Part shown: one piece after another, positions 36,399 to 49,420 of the stretch
Numbering within the stretch: position 1 is the first letter of the stretch
How the letters are laid out: each line of letters begins with the position of its first letter
Origin: Torreya grandis
Taxonomy: Eukaryota; Streptophyta; Pinopsida; Cupressales; Taxaceae
Length of the DNA stretch: 64,000 nt
Direction of reading: 5' to 3'
Assembly: GCA_037957365.1 (NCBI GenBank)
Contig: JARHVA010000001.1
Span: forward strand, 16,335,001-16,399,000
Notes under the pieces: generated by a model
Database searches by the model: none
What the model saw: the letters and a program-made list of their open reading frames with translations, nothing else
What the model was told of the DNA's origin: nothing
Made by a program: the position numbers and the translations under genes

Positions 36399-37357
36399 TG
36401 TTGGCCACAAATTTTGGTTATGTATTATCTATTTGGGTGTGGAATCAGCATGACACGGAAGGACCATGGCGCAGAACTTGATAGGCGTAGAAGCACCGTG
36501 GTGCAGAACCTATAGGGCTCAAGAGGACAACGGCACAGACAGACTAGTGCGAGAGGACCCAGTCAAAGAAGAATTAGTTATGAGGAACCCAAAGACTTAG
36601 GACTCAGAACTGAAGCGGAAGACTAAGGGAGCATGTGGGAAGCAGGAGTAGTTAAGGGAATTATTCATACGAGACACCCAAACGTTATTCATAGGAAGTT
36701 TTACGCCATGACTCCTAGTAGCAAGGATCTAGCATAGAGCGTGGATATAGGGGGCGCAAAGACCTAGATCCTTAGGAGAAGAGTTTGTTGAATGCCATGA
36801 CTCCTAGTCTTTTGAGAGTTTGTTGGATAATTACTTAAGCCATTAATGATTGTAAACACTTGGTCAGGGATAAATAAGTATAAATACCCTTGTTGTAAAG
36901 GACTACAGGGAGTGATGATGAAAATGATAATGGATGGATGTATTATTAATATTGATGCTTAAGCTTAATATATGAAGTTGTGGGTTTTATCAAACATCTT
37001 GTGTTCATAATGAATAATGTGTGAGTTACTTAGCATGAATTATGGCACATCTTTTCTTTTATAAGTAATTTTGAAACTACACTGTTGTTAATTTGTGTAA
37101 TTATGGTAGTAGAACTTAGAACTCCAAGGATCGTAATGGTCTATCTTTGCATTTATGGAATATCTAATTGAATACATGTTTGACATATAGAATATAACTA
37201 AGTATTATTGTGCAACAAAAACTTATGAAAACCGGTTTTAAGTTGCGCACTTTGGGTGAGCGTGCAAGACCTCAGTCTTGCGTGAAAGGGCCATCATGCT
37301 AGCTCATTGGGCTAGACTTCAACGTCGACACTGTATTTACAATAGAAAACCTCAACA
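36399..37357 (+). repeat. Left LTR of the 22-kb gypsy element
   Basis: TGTTGG...CAACA, 959 bp. TATA-like TATAAATAC near 36879. Matched by 57478-58465. Confidence 0.92.
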
Positions 37358-38619
37358 TTTTGGTTCCATTGTTAAGTACCATAGCATTTACTTCTTAGTC
37401 ATGCACAATGTTTGAGCACATCACTCTTGAGAATATAAAACAATGGATTACTAGTGTTGAAGATAACTTTGCAGTTCCCTCCCTTGAACCAGGAGTTTCG
37501 ACATGATAGTGGGTAGAGCATAATCTCTATAGCGTGTTGTATGAAACTTTCTTTGTTGAGATCCCAGTTCACTTACATGCTTGGATCTCTGCATATGCTA
37601 AAGGATGGTCTTGAAACCTTGGGAGAAGGCAGCCTTGGACCCTAGAGTGACAAAGAGCTTTAGCCTGAATTGGAACTCTGTGGACTAGAGCTATTAATGT
37701 ATGGTGGAAGGGAGTTTTGAACAGCTACATTCTAGAGTATGTTGTAACCACCTATTCATGTCTTGAAGAAGCCAAGTTTTAGTTCCTTTGAGAACCATGT
37801 GGCCATTACATTGGACATTTTGCCTTAGAAATTAAGAAGTTATTTATTGATTTGGGACTTAAGACTATGTCGATGGAGAGTTAAATCTTTCTATGCATGA
37901 GCCACACAATTAGAAAGGGAGTAGAAATTAGTTGGTAAAAGATTGTGGGTTCAGAATGGTAGCCAGTCAATGGGCATTATGAAAGCAAAAGTATGATGAA
38001 GCTCAGTAAAGGATTATGGGATTCAGTGGCACGGGAAGGTACCAAGAGAACTTAGAAAGTGTTGTCAAGATCTGTAGGGAAGCAAAGATACACAAAGAGG
38101 ACCCCACCACTTTTGAGTCATGCCTTATACCTCTAATATCATACGAAGTAACAAGTTAGATGGAAAGAATCAAGGAACCAAGTCTGAACCAACGAAGGTC
38201 CCCAACCATAGTGCGTGCTCATGCTCTTGAATCAGATGAAGTACACATATGTAATTGGGACACAGATAACATGGAATTGAAGACTAAGCCAGTAAAGGAT
38301 ACTGAAACTCAACCATTTGACATACATATAGACTTAACACTTTCTTCCCCGCTTTAAAATAATTTCATGGTGCAATTAGGGATGCTTAGAGGACCTAGCC
38401 TTCAAAGTGGACAAAGTACATGTCTAAGTTTGGTTAATTACCTAGCTACTGTGCCCCATACCATGAGTGCTACAATTGGAAGTGTTTGAGGTAGACTAGG
38501 TGGCGGTACAGGAGGAAGTAGACTTCCTCCTCAAGGGATAGGATCTAGAGGTTCCCAACAACCACCAGTATAAGCACCTCAGCCAACAATGGTATATTAT
38601 GAAATGACATTTCATTTAC

Positions 38620-39004
38620 CAAAATACTGAGGTGTGGAAAATGCAGCCGAGCATGTCCACAAATGTGAACTTATTTAGAGAGCATGCAACATCACCTCTT
38701 TTGAGCATAAGGCCACATTGTTTACATCTATGCTTTTAGAGCGCACACACAAATGGTATAGGAAGTTTGACCCCCAACAAGTGGTGGTTGGCTTTTATCA
38801 ACTTCAAGTAGCCTTCCTTCAAGAGTTTGACATTCTTGAATTTGAGTAAAAAAGCATAGTTGCACAGAAGGACATAAAGCAAGGACTTACTAAAAGCGTG
38901 TGAGAGTATGACATAATGTTCAAAATGTTGTTGTGTAAATTATCATTTGAGATTAACACTGCTCAACATGCATAATGGTTTGTGAGAGGATTGTTACTAC
39001 CTTT
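38620..39004 (+). pseudogene. gag: gypsy gag, 5' part, cut by the nested element
   Basis: The frame reads a Retrotrans_gag-like domain: 'AEHVHKCELI', 'EHKATLFTSMLLERTHKWYRKF', 'AFLQEFDILEFE', then 'EYDIMFKMLLCKL'. It has several stops (for example near 38679 and 38848). It breaks at 39004 in 'RGLLLPF', where the nested LTR element is inserted. The 1.2 kb before it (37380-38610) is probably the N-terminal gag and leader but is too decayed to read. Confidence 0.75.
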
Positions 39005-40205
39005 TGTAGACACCTAAATCCAGCCACTAATGACTTCCAATCAGGTTTTGGTCAATTTCCACCCAAAATATACAATTTGGCCTAAAAACACTAAAATACG
39101 CTAAATGATGTGAAATTGACATATTTAAGTGATGATTTTGGCTAGGGTATCCATAAATAGGGCAATGCAATTTATGGGCCAGCTAACTTTGATCAGTTCA
39201 TTTCAAGTTAAAATGCCAATTTTGCACCCACGTGCTCTGAACTACTCTTTCCTATCAAAATATTTTGCATAAGACTCATGCCTTTGTTATTTGTTGTTGG
39301 CAACATCTTAAGTGGGAATATGCATCCAATACATCTAACAGTGACTTCCAATTCTAATCCAGTCAAATTTAGGACCAACAATAAGGCATTCTGATCAATT
39401 TGAGTAATTTGTGCACAATGTGCTCAATCATGCTTAAGAGCTGATTAACCCAAATCAAGGCCTCATCAAGAATTCCATGGAAACCTGTTGCATACTTTGT
39501 TTTGGAAATGAATATTGAATATCTGCATCATTAAGTGACCTCATTTCTTAGAAAGACATCCCTAGGCCATAAATACCACAAATATCATGATTTATGCCTC
39601 CCATGCCTCATCAATGCCTTCCATGATGCCCTCCATGCCTCTTAATTGCCCCTTCTTCCAATGTCATGATGAGGATAATTACAAACTTAATTCTAAAAAT
39701 TGAATTAATCATCAACCACACATCTCAATCTTGAGATGGATGGTTGAGGTTGATTCTGATCAAATCCAAAAATCTATAAATAGGAGGCCTCACAACATCA
39801 TTTCTAAGCTTAATATGTGCAAAGTTATAATGCAAGATTGGTTCTAAAAGCTTCATGTAACTATTGTTACCATGCCAAATTGATTCCAAGCTAAGCCAAG
39901 CAACAAGTCAAAGATGCCAAGGAGAGATGGAGGTCGCCAAACTTCCATTGCCAAGGACTTCATGAGCACAAGCCGAGCAAGCCACTACTACAAAGGCATT
40001 TAGAGAATCCAAAGAAGGTGAAGGAACTCTTGTATTTGATTCCTTGCTTTTTAGTTGTATTTATCATTTACTTTTGTTAACTAAGCTCTCCCTAGTGTCT
40101 AGGCTTAGAGATGTTATGCTATTAGTGTGTTTATTTCATTTTGTTTTCATTTTGAAACTAACACCATACTAACCATCCTCTCTTAAGTCAAATTCCTAGA
40201 TCATA
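39005..40205 (+). repeat. Left LTR of the nested element
   Basis: TGTAGACACC...GATCATA, 1201 bp, with TATA-like CTATAAATAGG near 39773. Matched by 46623-47816. Confidence 0.92.
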
Positions 40206-42438
40206 TAATGACACCCCTGATGGGACTAGACGCATCCCACATATGAAGGAGATCCTTTTGCAAATCTAAAATATTTATTTGAGCTCTTAAAACTCTTGCA
40301 AATTGATTTTCTAACTTTATTTTACCATTTTTGGTTGCCATAATTTTTACACAGTAACCAACATCGACAAAAATATAGACATCAGTTACCTGCTTAACCA
40401 ATGTCGATCAATGAAACTGACATCAATTAGATCTCAGTTGGACGTAACCAATGTCAGTGGTAATAATTGACGTCGATCACTGTGTTTTTAAAAAAACACA
40501 GACCCGAGAGCTAGTTTTCCAAAGATTGTTGTTTCAAACTCAAAAGAGCTTCAAAGCTAAAGGACATGCTAACAATTTTGTTGTAGGATCAAGCGGGATA
40601 TTTGCTCAAAACATGTTTAAATAACTTTTACATGTTTAAATTTTGATTAGAAACTTTGTTTTAGTGTTTAACAAAGAATCTAGATGTTTTTGGTGAATGT
40701 TTTTCAAAGTTTGCAACTAAGACCAAGGGGTCAAATGAACACCACCAAATCTTTCCTTTTGGACTTAAAATTAAACACACTTGTCAATTTTTGTTTGCAA
40801 TAGTGGTTAATTGGATTTTGTTTGGCAAAAAGAAGAATGTTACATGTATGCTCTTCCATTTGTCTCCTATAGGGAACCCTTAGAATCAAAAGTGCCATTC
40901 CTATTGCAAGTAGCCTAGTCCAAGGCTTAGAAAGAAAGTCATTTAAAGCACTCCCCAAAAACTCATCAAAGTTTGGGTGACCTTGAAAATGACCCTAAAG
41001 TCTTTCTATTTTCATGTTTTCTTTGTTTATGCATCTTGGCTTGCGAGGGGGACTTCATCACCTCCCACAATTTCTTTAGGGAAGCTTTGACCTGGGGTTT
41101 CATCTCCTGACATTGACTCCATTTGGCTTTTTTAGAGTTGCACATGGGACGTAGTGGCACTTTGGACATCGCACTACACTGAGCGAACAACATGATGTAG
41201 TGGTTGCAAAAAGAACTAGACCTCTTTGCAACAAGCTAAGTGATACAGACCCAAACTCTATGCTTTTCTTTTGCATTATTTGGCATGAAAGTCATTGTGA
41301 AATTGATTCCCCTAGAGACGTTCAAAACTTGATAGTTTAGTCAACCCCACAAGCCATACCCTTGCTAGGATTTGGATGATTATACTTAGTTTATTTTGGT
41401 TATTTTTACTTGGTATGTTTTGAGGCCAAAATACTTGTTTGTTTGTTCATAAGCCATGTCAAAACAATGCATTTGAGTTGTGAAGGGTAGTGTTATGCTG
41501 CCAAAATAATGTTAGAACATTTGTGCCTTTGAGTCTTTTGAAACATAACATTGATCACACCATTTGAGCATGCTTACACCGTTAGGCTAATCAATTTGTT
41601 TCAAGACTAGTTTACCTTGCATCAAAAATCATTGTTTTAAACCAAGTCATGTATACCATTTAGACCTTTGTATTGTGTCGTCATGCTATCCAATCTTGTC
41701 TAGCTTGTTTGGTCAAAACCTAGTTTTCATCATTGAGTTTTAAATTATCCTTGTTAAGTTTGGATCCAAACATTAATTGATTTATGTTTAGGCCTCAATT
41801 CATGGGGCTGATACATAGATCTTTCTCTTTTGTGTTGCATAACTTCAATTAATCGATTACCCAAATTTGAAAATTATTGATGGTTTGTTTGTTTAGCACC
41901 TATCCTCATCATTGTTCGTGCCTTTATTTGGAAAACACGGTCTTTCTTCAAAGAGCCTTTTGTCTTATGCCTTATGTCAACTGATCTGTTTATGTTCGAT
42001 TCTGTGTGTCGGATCTATGTCAAAGTTATTTCCAAACTTGTTAGATTAAATCAAATCACATCATGCATGTTTGTTTGAGCCTAGCTTTTAACTCCGTGTT
42101 TGGATAAAAGACCTGGCAACTCAACTTTTCCCTTTCCTAGTTTAGACCTTGTTTGAAACACTTTGACCTAGACCTTTGACATGTTGGTTTTCATTCAGAT
42201 GCTTGACCTTTTATGCATTTGACATTTGACATTAGACATTTGACGTTAGGATATTTTATGCCAAGTCTTAGCACAAACCATTTTGGAGATACAACTCCAC
42301 TTTTAGACCACATTGGAGATACATCTCCACCCCTTTGACCAAGTTAGACCAAGTTTGAACCATTTGTCCTTTGGATCATTTTTTAGAGTTTGTAGAACTT
42401 TAAGTCTTTTTGTTTTTGGGGCTTTCATCATTTACGTG
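40206..42438 (+). other. Interior leader of the nested element, no recognised gene
   Basis: Apart from the ACGT-core motif array at 40355-40485, I see no coding motif. Short minus-strand ORFs (40731-40958, 40966-41193) have no support. The repeated CATTTTGGAGATAC / CACATTGGAGATAC words near 42281-42325 are a short duplication. Confidence 0.5.
40355..40485 (+). repeat. ACGT-core motif array in the nested element
   Basis: About six degenerate copies (TAACCAACATCGACA, AGACATCAGTTA, TAACCAATGTCGATCA, ACTGACATCAATTA, TAACCAATGTCAGTGG, ATTGACGTCGATCACT) resemble those in copia B. Both arrays end in GGTCACTGT or GATCACTGT. Confidence 0.65.
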
Positions 42439-44673
42439 GATATGTCTCACTATACTTATAGTGGAGTCACTTACAATACAACTTATGATAGAATGGCCCC
42501 ACAAAATGACTTTTATGGCTTTATTCAAGATCTCAATGATGCTAATATGGTTTGTGAGATAGATTTCTATCTACCTCATATTAATCATTCATGGGAACAA
42601 AGCCATGAAACAACTTACGATCCAACTCAAGACCTTGATTGGTATGAAGAGGCTTGTGAAGAGGACTTTTAAGACCCAACTAAAGATAATGTTGTTTGGG
42701 ATACAAATACATATCCTCTTTACAATAATCAGTACGCAGAACACAGTCAAAAACCAGCTTATGATCCAACTCAAGATTGGGATGATCTGATTTATGAAGA
42801 AGACTTGGATGCTTTTGCTTGTGCAAGCAATCAAGTTTCATGACATCCTTTTATTATCCAATTATCATCTACCCCTAAACCTCCTTTGGCTTATATGAGG
42901 TACCAAGCTCTGTAATATCCAATGAATATCATTACCATTCCTAGACCTAGTCCTTTGGCTTGTATGAGAAACCAAGCTCCATAATGCCCCTTCATCATTT
43001 TAAGACCTAGTCCTTTGGCTTATGCGAGCAATCAATCCACACAATGCCCTATTTTTACCATCTCAGGACTTTATCCTTTGGCTCATGCAAGCAATTATGC
43101 TCCCTAAGGCCCTACCATTGTCTAATCGTAGGTCATTCCTTGTCCAGTACCAATCCCAACCAAACCTCAACCGATCCAATCATTCATAGATTAAGCTATG
43201 TTCAAAACTGATATTTTCCAACTCATTAGAAACCAAGGCCAAGAGAACCAACCAATCCGAGATGTTTTTGTTGAATCAACCATTTATGATAAGTCAACTT
43301 GTGATAAATTGCCTATTAATCCTATAACAGTTGTCGAGAAGTCTTACTCTGATGAGCTAGTATTTACTGAGTCACTTCTTAATGATTATAACTGCCTTTG
43401 GGCAAACCATTACCTCAACCATGTCCCTATTTTTCAAGAGCCTCCTATTGACAAGCCAGTCTCTAAGGAGTTATCTCTTGACCTATTTCCCATCTTAGAG
43501 GAGTCTCACTTTGACAATCTAATTTTTGTGGAGCCCATTATGCCATCACAGGCTATTACTTGTCCAAAACCAAATATTCAATAAGACATCATTGTAACAG
43601 AGTACCCATCAGATGAAGAATTAAAGTTAGAGTCAGGTTTTATTTTTGAACCAACATCATATTTAGCATCATAGTTAGAATCAACATCAGTCTCAATAAT
43701 GGATTCAGAGTCCTTTGAGTTAGAGTCAGATTTAGATGAATAATATGTTCATGACTGTTACAACATTGGTTATGCATGTCTCACAGATCAATTTGAATAA
43801 ATTTGTGATCCTTCTATGGTTTTTCAAGAGGAATACTTAAACTTCGATAAAATTTATCCTAGTATATTCTACGAAGATTGTGAAACCTCTCCCCATTCCA
43901 TTACCATTCCACAGGGCATTACCATCAACCAAAACAGTCATATCATTAACATTCCATCTCCCACAAGTGTTAATTGGGATTGACAGAATCACACTTTGTT
44001 GAACTGCATCCATGGCAGCATAGCAGATGAAGAAGAGCAAGGATGCCAAGACAACATTCATGTAGCAGAAGAACACTCTCTTAGTGAAACTTTTTTGAAA
44101 GCACTAGAAGACAATCAAAGTCAAAAGTCAACATTCCTTAGTGAAACCTTCTAGAAGGCACTACGAGATAATCAAGACAACTTCATTGGTGAAAACCTCA
44201 TTGAGGCACCAATAGTTGAGCACAAAAGTTCTTCACTACTTGATGAAGACAAAATCAAAGATCAAATCAAAATAGCTTCCTATCTACAGCCTAATCAGAT
44301 GGTAGCTACTCTCAGGCCCAAACAACAAAAATTGATGGTCCTATCGAGAGAATAAGTCTTCAACCCTGCCAAAACCAAAATTATGTCGAATCTGACATCA
44401 ACAATATTACGTGTGATTGAAAATCTTGAACTTCATTTGTTTCTCCACCATTATACATTCCATTTTTATCTACCATTCCATTTCACAATCAAACCCACCA
44501 TCCATTATTTATCCCTATTTACCATCCATGGCTGCACTTTTCTTTGCAAAAACTATAAAGATACCTTGTCTCGACATTTGAAGGAATTAGAATTAACGAC
44601 CAACAAAGATCACAAAAGCATTCTTGACAACCAAATCTACATTGATTTCTTGATAGAGAAGCTTTTCATATGA
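42439..44673 (+). pseudogene. Unknown acidic repeat protein ORF of the nested element, decayed
   Basis: Frame 1 reads continuously for about 745 codons from an ATG at 42439, interrupted only by stops (first at 42670), with no frameshift noticed. An N-terminal acidic part has repeated 'YDPTQD' motifs (Tyr-, Asp- and Glu-rich). Next come four ~20-residue repeats around 'P-PLAY-RNQAPQCP' (42884-43120), then a long Asp/Glu/Ser-rich section (43198-44340). A C-terminal region (44383-44673) rich in His and Phe follows. In the four repeats, stops stand where a sister unit has Gln. I do not recognise the protein; it has no RT, protease or zinc finger. It may be a structural or gag-like protein used by the element, or a captured host gene. 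Confidence 0.6.
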
Positions 44674-46622
44674 GGTGTGGGATAGAAATTAACATGATCA
44701 AATATTCTGCTTGTATCATTTGTTGATTAGGACGTGCATCTCCCCATTAGTATGAAAAACAAAATAAAAAACCACACCTAGGCCAAAAACATGTACCATA
44801 TCATCTCACATTGCCATTGCCATTGTTGCATATCCATTTGCCATTATTATAGATCCCAAAAATTGACCCCACCACTTGGGGGCAACCCTTCTACCATTTT
44901 AACCCAATTATCAAAAAACATCATTATCTTAAGCAAGACCATACCATCTTATCATTCGATTCCTATCTAGACCAAAGCCTATTTTTAGTCATCCTAGGGG
45001 ATTCCAATCAAGTTTCAACAATCAATCCAGTTTGTGTTTACAATGATAGTCTATGAAATTAGTGTGATAGTTGATCTGACAAGATATCTTTCATCCTATC
45101 AGGTTTGTTTATGTGAGTTTGATTATAACTGCCTATGGAAAAATTAGTGTGTCACTAGTCTTGCTACTAATTATAACTACCTATGGACAAATTAGTATCA
45201 TTGACCTATGCCATTGTATCCTAGTTATAATAGCCTATGGGAAAAATAGGGGCAACACTTATTTATCATGCATTGTCACATCACCTTGCCATTACTATTT
45301 TCATTTGACTATCCATTTACCAGATTTGAAAACTAGATGGGACCAAGTTGGTTTTTCCCCACCTTTTGTGTGACAAAATTACAATGACATGAGGTTATTT
45401 TAGGACTATGTGGGTCATGCTCAATTCATGTTGAAGTCACTTCAATCTCCCTTTCCACGCTCTCACTATTTTATGAGCAACTTCAGCCAAATGCTCTCAT
45501 TGTTTTGTGAGCATGTATCTTGTCATTCTCCAATGAGTTAAGATACCCTCAAAATTCCAAAAACATTCATAGCATTTCAAAAATATAAAAACATTTGTCT
45601 TGTCTAAGCCTAGTCAGTTATCTTCGATTTGCCTTACTAGGGCATGGTCATTATTAAGATGCTTTCTTTTGCTTTTGTTTTCAAGCGTTTTGTTTGTTTG
45701 TTTATTTGTTTATTTTTCTATTTGTTTGTTTGTTTGCTTTCATCATTGTTTCCTAGACTCAATCTATGTGTGTTCATTGGGTGATTCCTTGCACACATTA
45801 TTCTTGAGTCTATCCATATTCATAAGTCAACATTGTCATCATGGTTTTTATCATTAGTGCATTATTTTCAAGTGTTTATTGGATTGAGAGTCAGTTCTTA
45901 TGTATATTTTGGCCAAGTCTTCATGGTGTTCTATCATGGCCTACCATCACATGCTACAATAAAAATTAGCTTCATGAAGGTCTATAATCAATTGAGCCAC
46001 ATAAGTTTCTCCTTGGCACCTTGGCAAATCCTTCCATCCCATCCTTGATCAATATAACTCATTTGACCATTCTAGTTGTATCATTTGTTAATCCTCATTG
46101 GCAAGTACAGCTGAATCATTCTACTAATCAATTTTATTCTTCTTTTCATCTCTTTCATCAATTTTCACCCACTCATCTTTAATCTATATTCCAGGTTATA
46201 TCCTTGAGTTATGCTTGCTAATCAACCCTAATTAGAGCACAATCATCTTTAGCCAATCTAAGTCCTCTTAATGATTATAACTGCCTATGGACAAATCATT
46301 ATTTTGATTTTTATTCCTGATTATAACCACCTTTGAGTAAATTAACCTCCTTTTTACATTAATGCATGCAAGAATTTTATCGTTTGGATTAATCTCAGCC
46401 ATGGATTAATTTCACCTTTCTTCTTGTTTCTTTTTGAGGGACCATCCATAAACAAATGTGACAACCACTCCCTCAAGGGGGCATCATCATAGGCTTTCCA
46501 AAACCATTTGGAGCTTTTTTCTTCAACCATAATCTTCTTTTTGGCATATAGGCCATGTATCATTCTTTGAGAAGACATTGCTTTGCCTACGGTTTGCAAC
46601 ATCTTTTCAAATATGGGCAAAC
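44674..46622 (+). other. 3' interior of the nested element
   Basis: No gene recognised. Copies of a motif near GATTATAACTGCCTATGGAC occur at about 45121, 45169, 45226, 46272 and 46319. A TTTG-rich simple repeat lies at 45690-45740. The minus-strand frame at 46354-46710 is unsupported. Confidence 0.5.
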
Positions 46623-47816
46623 TGTAGACACCTAAATCTGGCCACCAATGATGTCCAATTAGGATTTTGGCCAATTTCCACCTAAAATGTATAATTTGGC
46701 CTAAAAACACTAAAACACGCTAAATGATGTGAAACTAACATATTCAAGTGACAAGTTTGGCTAGGGTATCCCTACATGGGGCAATGCAATTTATGAGCCA
46801 ACTAACTTTGATTAGTTCATTTCAAGTCAAAATTCTAATTTTGCACCCATGTGCTTTGAACTACTCTTTCCTATCAAAATATTTTGCACAAGACTTGTGC
46901 CTTTGTTATTTAATGTTGGCAACATCCTAAATGGCAATACACATCTAACAGTGATTTTCAATTCTAATTCAATCAAATTTAGGACTAATAACAAGGCATT
47001 CTGATCAATTTGAGTAATTTGTGCAGATGGTGCTTAATCATGCTTAAGAGATAATTAACTCAAATAAAGGCCTAATCAAGAATTCCATGGAAACTTGTTG
47101 AATACTTTGTTTTAGAAATGAATATTGAATATTTGTATCATCAAGTGACCTCATTTCTTGGGAAGACATCCCTAGGTCATAAATACCAGAAATATCAGGA
47201 TTCATGCCTCCCATGCCTAATCAATGCCTTCCATGATGCCCTCCATGCCTCTTAATTGACCCTTCTTCCAATGTCACGATGAGGATAATTACAAACTTAA
47301 TTTTAAAAATTGTATTAATCCTCAACTACACATCTCAATCTTGAGATGGATAGCTGAGATTGATTCTAATCAAATCCAAAAAATCTATAAATAGGAGGCC
47401 TCACAACATCATTTCTAAGCTTAATTTGTGTAAATTTATAATGCAAGATTGGTTCCAAAAGCTTCATGCAACTAGTGTTACCATGCCAAATTGATTCCAA
47501 GCCAAGCCAAGCCACAAGCCAAAGGTGCCAAGGAGAGATGGAGGTAGCCAAGCTTCCATTTCCAAGGACTTCATGAGCACAAGCCAAGTAAGCCACTACT
47601 AAAAAGGCATTTGGAGCATTTAAGGAAGGTGAAGGAACTCTTGTATTTGATTTCTTGTTTTTTAGTTGTGTTTATCATTTGCTTTTGTTAACTAAGCTCT
47701 CCCTAGTGTCTAGGCCTAGAGATGTTATGCTATTAGTGTGTTTATTTCATTTTATTTTCATTTTGAAACTAACACCATACTAACCATCCTCTCTTGAGTC
47801 AAATTCCTAGATCACA
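46623..47816 (+). repeat. Right LTR of the nested element
   Basis: TGTAGACACC...GATCACA, 1194 bp; a TATA-like CTATAAATAGG stands near 47385. Confidence 0.92.
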
Positions 47817-47821
47817 CCTTT

Positions 47822-48600
47822 TTGATAAACCTTATCTCTGAAGACTTTCACGAACCTACGTGAAGCCTTGAAAGATTACCTCCATGTTAAAGCAGTTGAA
47901 AGTGTCATACCAAGATCAACCCATTTATATAAGCTTAGATAGCTTCAATGGCATCACATCTTGACAATTTAACAGCTAATAGTGTACATGATACATGTAG
48001 CAATGTTTGGTGCACTGGCTATGAATCTGAATGGCATACATGGAGTAACTGCCTGTGCAAGAACATTTACACAGTACTTAAATATATGTGTGAAATTTGT
48101 CATGAAGAACATGATGTATGCTCTTGCCCTCTTATGCAATGATCAACTCACTTAAAGGTATCTAACTATTGTAAAATCTATGATGCCTATACTCATGACA
48201 CTAACAACTGTTGTTTGATTAGTGACATTCATGAAACACAAGCGTGTGGTACAAACCAAACCTCTATAGCAAATAATTAGGACAATGGTGGTTACCATGG
48301 CCGAGGTAGAGGCCAAAAATGAGGAGGTGGTCACTTCCCATCTAGGACACGTTACAAATGTGTATCCCTAAACCACTATCAGAGAGATTGTCTAAATACC
48401 CTACATGTGCTTTCTATAAAAAGGACCACCGATTGGAGGGGTCTCTTGACTTGTATGCAACTATAACTAAGGAGCAAAATGAAAAGGGTGTAGGCATGAT
48501 AAAATTTGAGAAACCACATTGGTACACATATTCATGCACCCCAACTTTTCAATAGGTGAATATTACCACACATAGTAGATAGTCTCAATCCACCTCCAAT
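47822..48600 (+). pseudogene. gag: gypsy gag, 3' part with zinc knuckles
   Basis: Continues the gag cut at 39004. It contains decayed CCHC knuckles: 'CKIYDAYTHDTNNC' near 48168-48210 (second Cys changed to Tyr) and 'YKCVSLNHYQRDC' near 48353-48391 (first Cys changed to Tyr). A basic Gly/Arg-rich link 'GRGRGQK' lies between them. Confidence 0.65.
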
Positions 48601-48949
48601 CCTATTGAGAAAGTGCAATGTGAAGAACCATGAGCAAAAAAGTATCCAGATGCCTAGCAATAAAAATATGTCCTTCATGACATAATGACATTAGTGAAAT
48701 AACTCCAAGGTGAGACCCAATTCCTCAGAGACAAAGAAGCAATGCAACATGTTGATATGCAAAAAGTAGTTGAACCATAAAATGCGATGCATGATGATTT
48801 CCAAGAATTGTGAAAGCACATGTTGGATGAGGATATTATCCTATAACTGAGCAATTAGCTTAAAAATCAGGCAAAAGTACTAATTAAGGTTCAACCTCAA
48901 GTCACTAGGCAGATGGAAGATTATCACCTGAATCATTCTTGGTAATGGG

Positions 48950-49420
48950 ACACTCCTATTCTCTCTACTTCTCCAGAAGATAGAGAGATACTAGTCAATG
49001 CTGCCATAGATGGATGGGTAATTTGAGACATCCTAGTTGACACTGACATAGAAGTAAATGTCCTTACCAAAGATGCTTAGAGAAAGATGGCCAGTCCAAT
49101 GCTAAATCCTTCACCTCATGTATTATTTATGGAAAATAAGACTTGTGCGCTACCTATCGGGGTCCTTTAGAATGTAACAATTGACATACTTGGAGTACCC
49201 TTCAAGGTAGATTTTGAGGTTTTAGAACTAGTTGAAGTTGATTATTACCCCACTCTATTAGGAAGACCTTGGTGCTATGAGAACAATGCAGACTTAAGTT
49301 TCAAGAAATGTTACATCACTTTTGAAAACACTGATCAACACGTTGTTATTCCACTAGATCATTCAAAAGGACCCCCTTTACATAGAACCTATCAATGTTG
49401 ATGAAGATATAAACAACATA
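48950..49420 (+). pseudogene. pol: gypsy pol, aspartic protease part
   Basis: 'ILVDTDIEVNVLTKDA' near 49030-49078 corresponds to the DTG catalytic motif with Gly changed to Asp. 'YYPTLLGRPWCYENNADLSF' near 49240-49300 is the C-terminal protease signature. Stops stand at 49024 (TGA), 49078 (TAG, probably a Trp) and near 49168. Confidence 0.75.

Larger units (their letters stand above)
39005..47816 (+). mobile_element. Nested LTR element without pol (LARD-like), 8.8 kb
   Basis: LTRs at 39005-40205 and 46623-47816, with a perfect target duplication CCTTT at 39000-39004 and 47817-47821, inside the gag gene of the 22-kb gypsy element. About a dozen differences occur in the first ~115 LTR bases. 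The left LTR ends ATA where the right ends ACA. The 6.4-kb interior has no protease, RT, RNase H or integrase motif that I can find. Its main content is a 2.2-kb decayed frame for an unknown acidic protein (42439-44673). No standard primer site is recognisable after the left LTR. Confidence 0.9.

Noticed and set aside
46354..46710. 118-codon minus-strand ORF
   Set aside because: It runs across an LTR boundary (46623) and has no recognisable motif, so it is not a gene unit.
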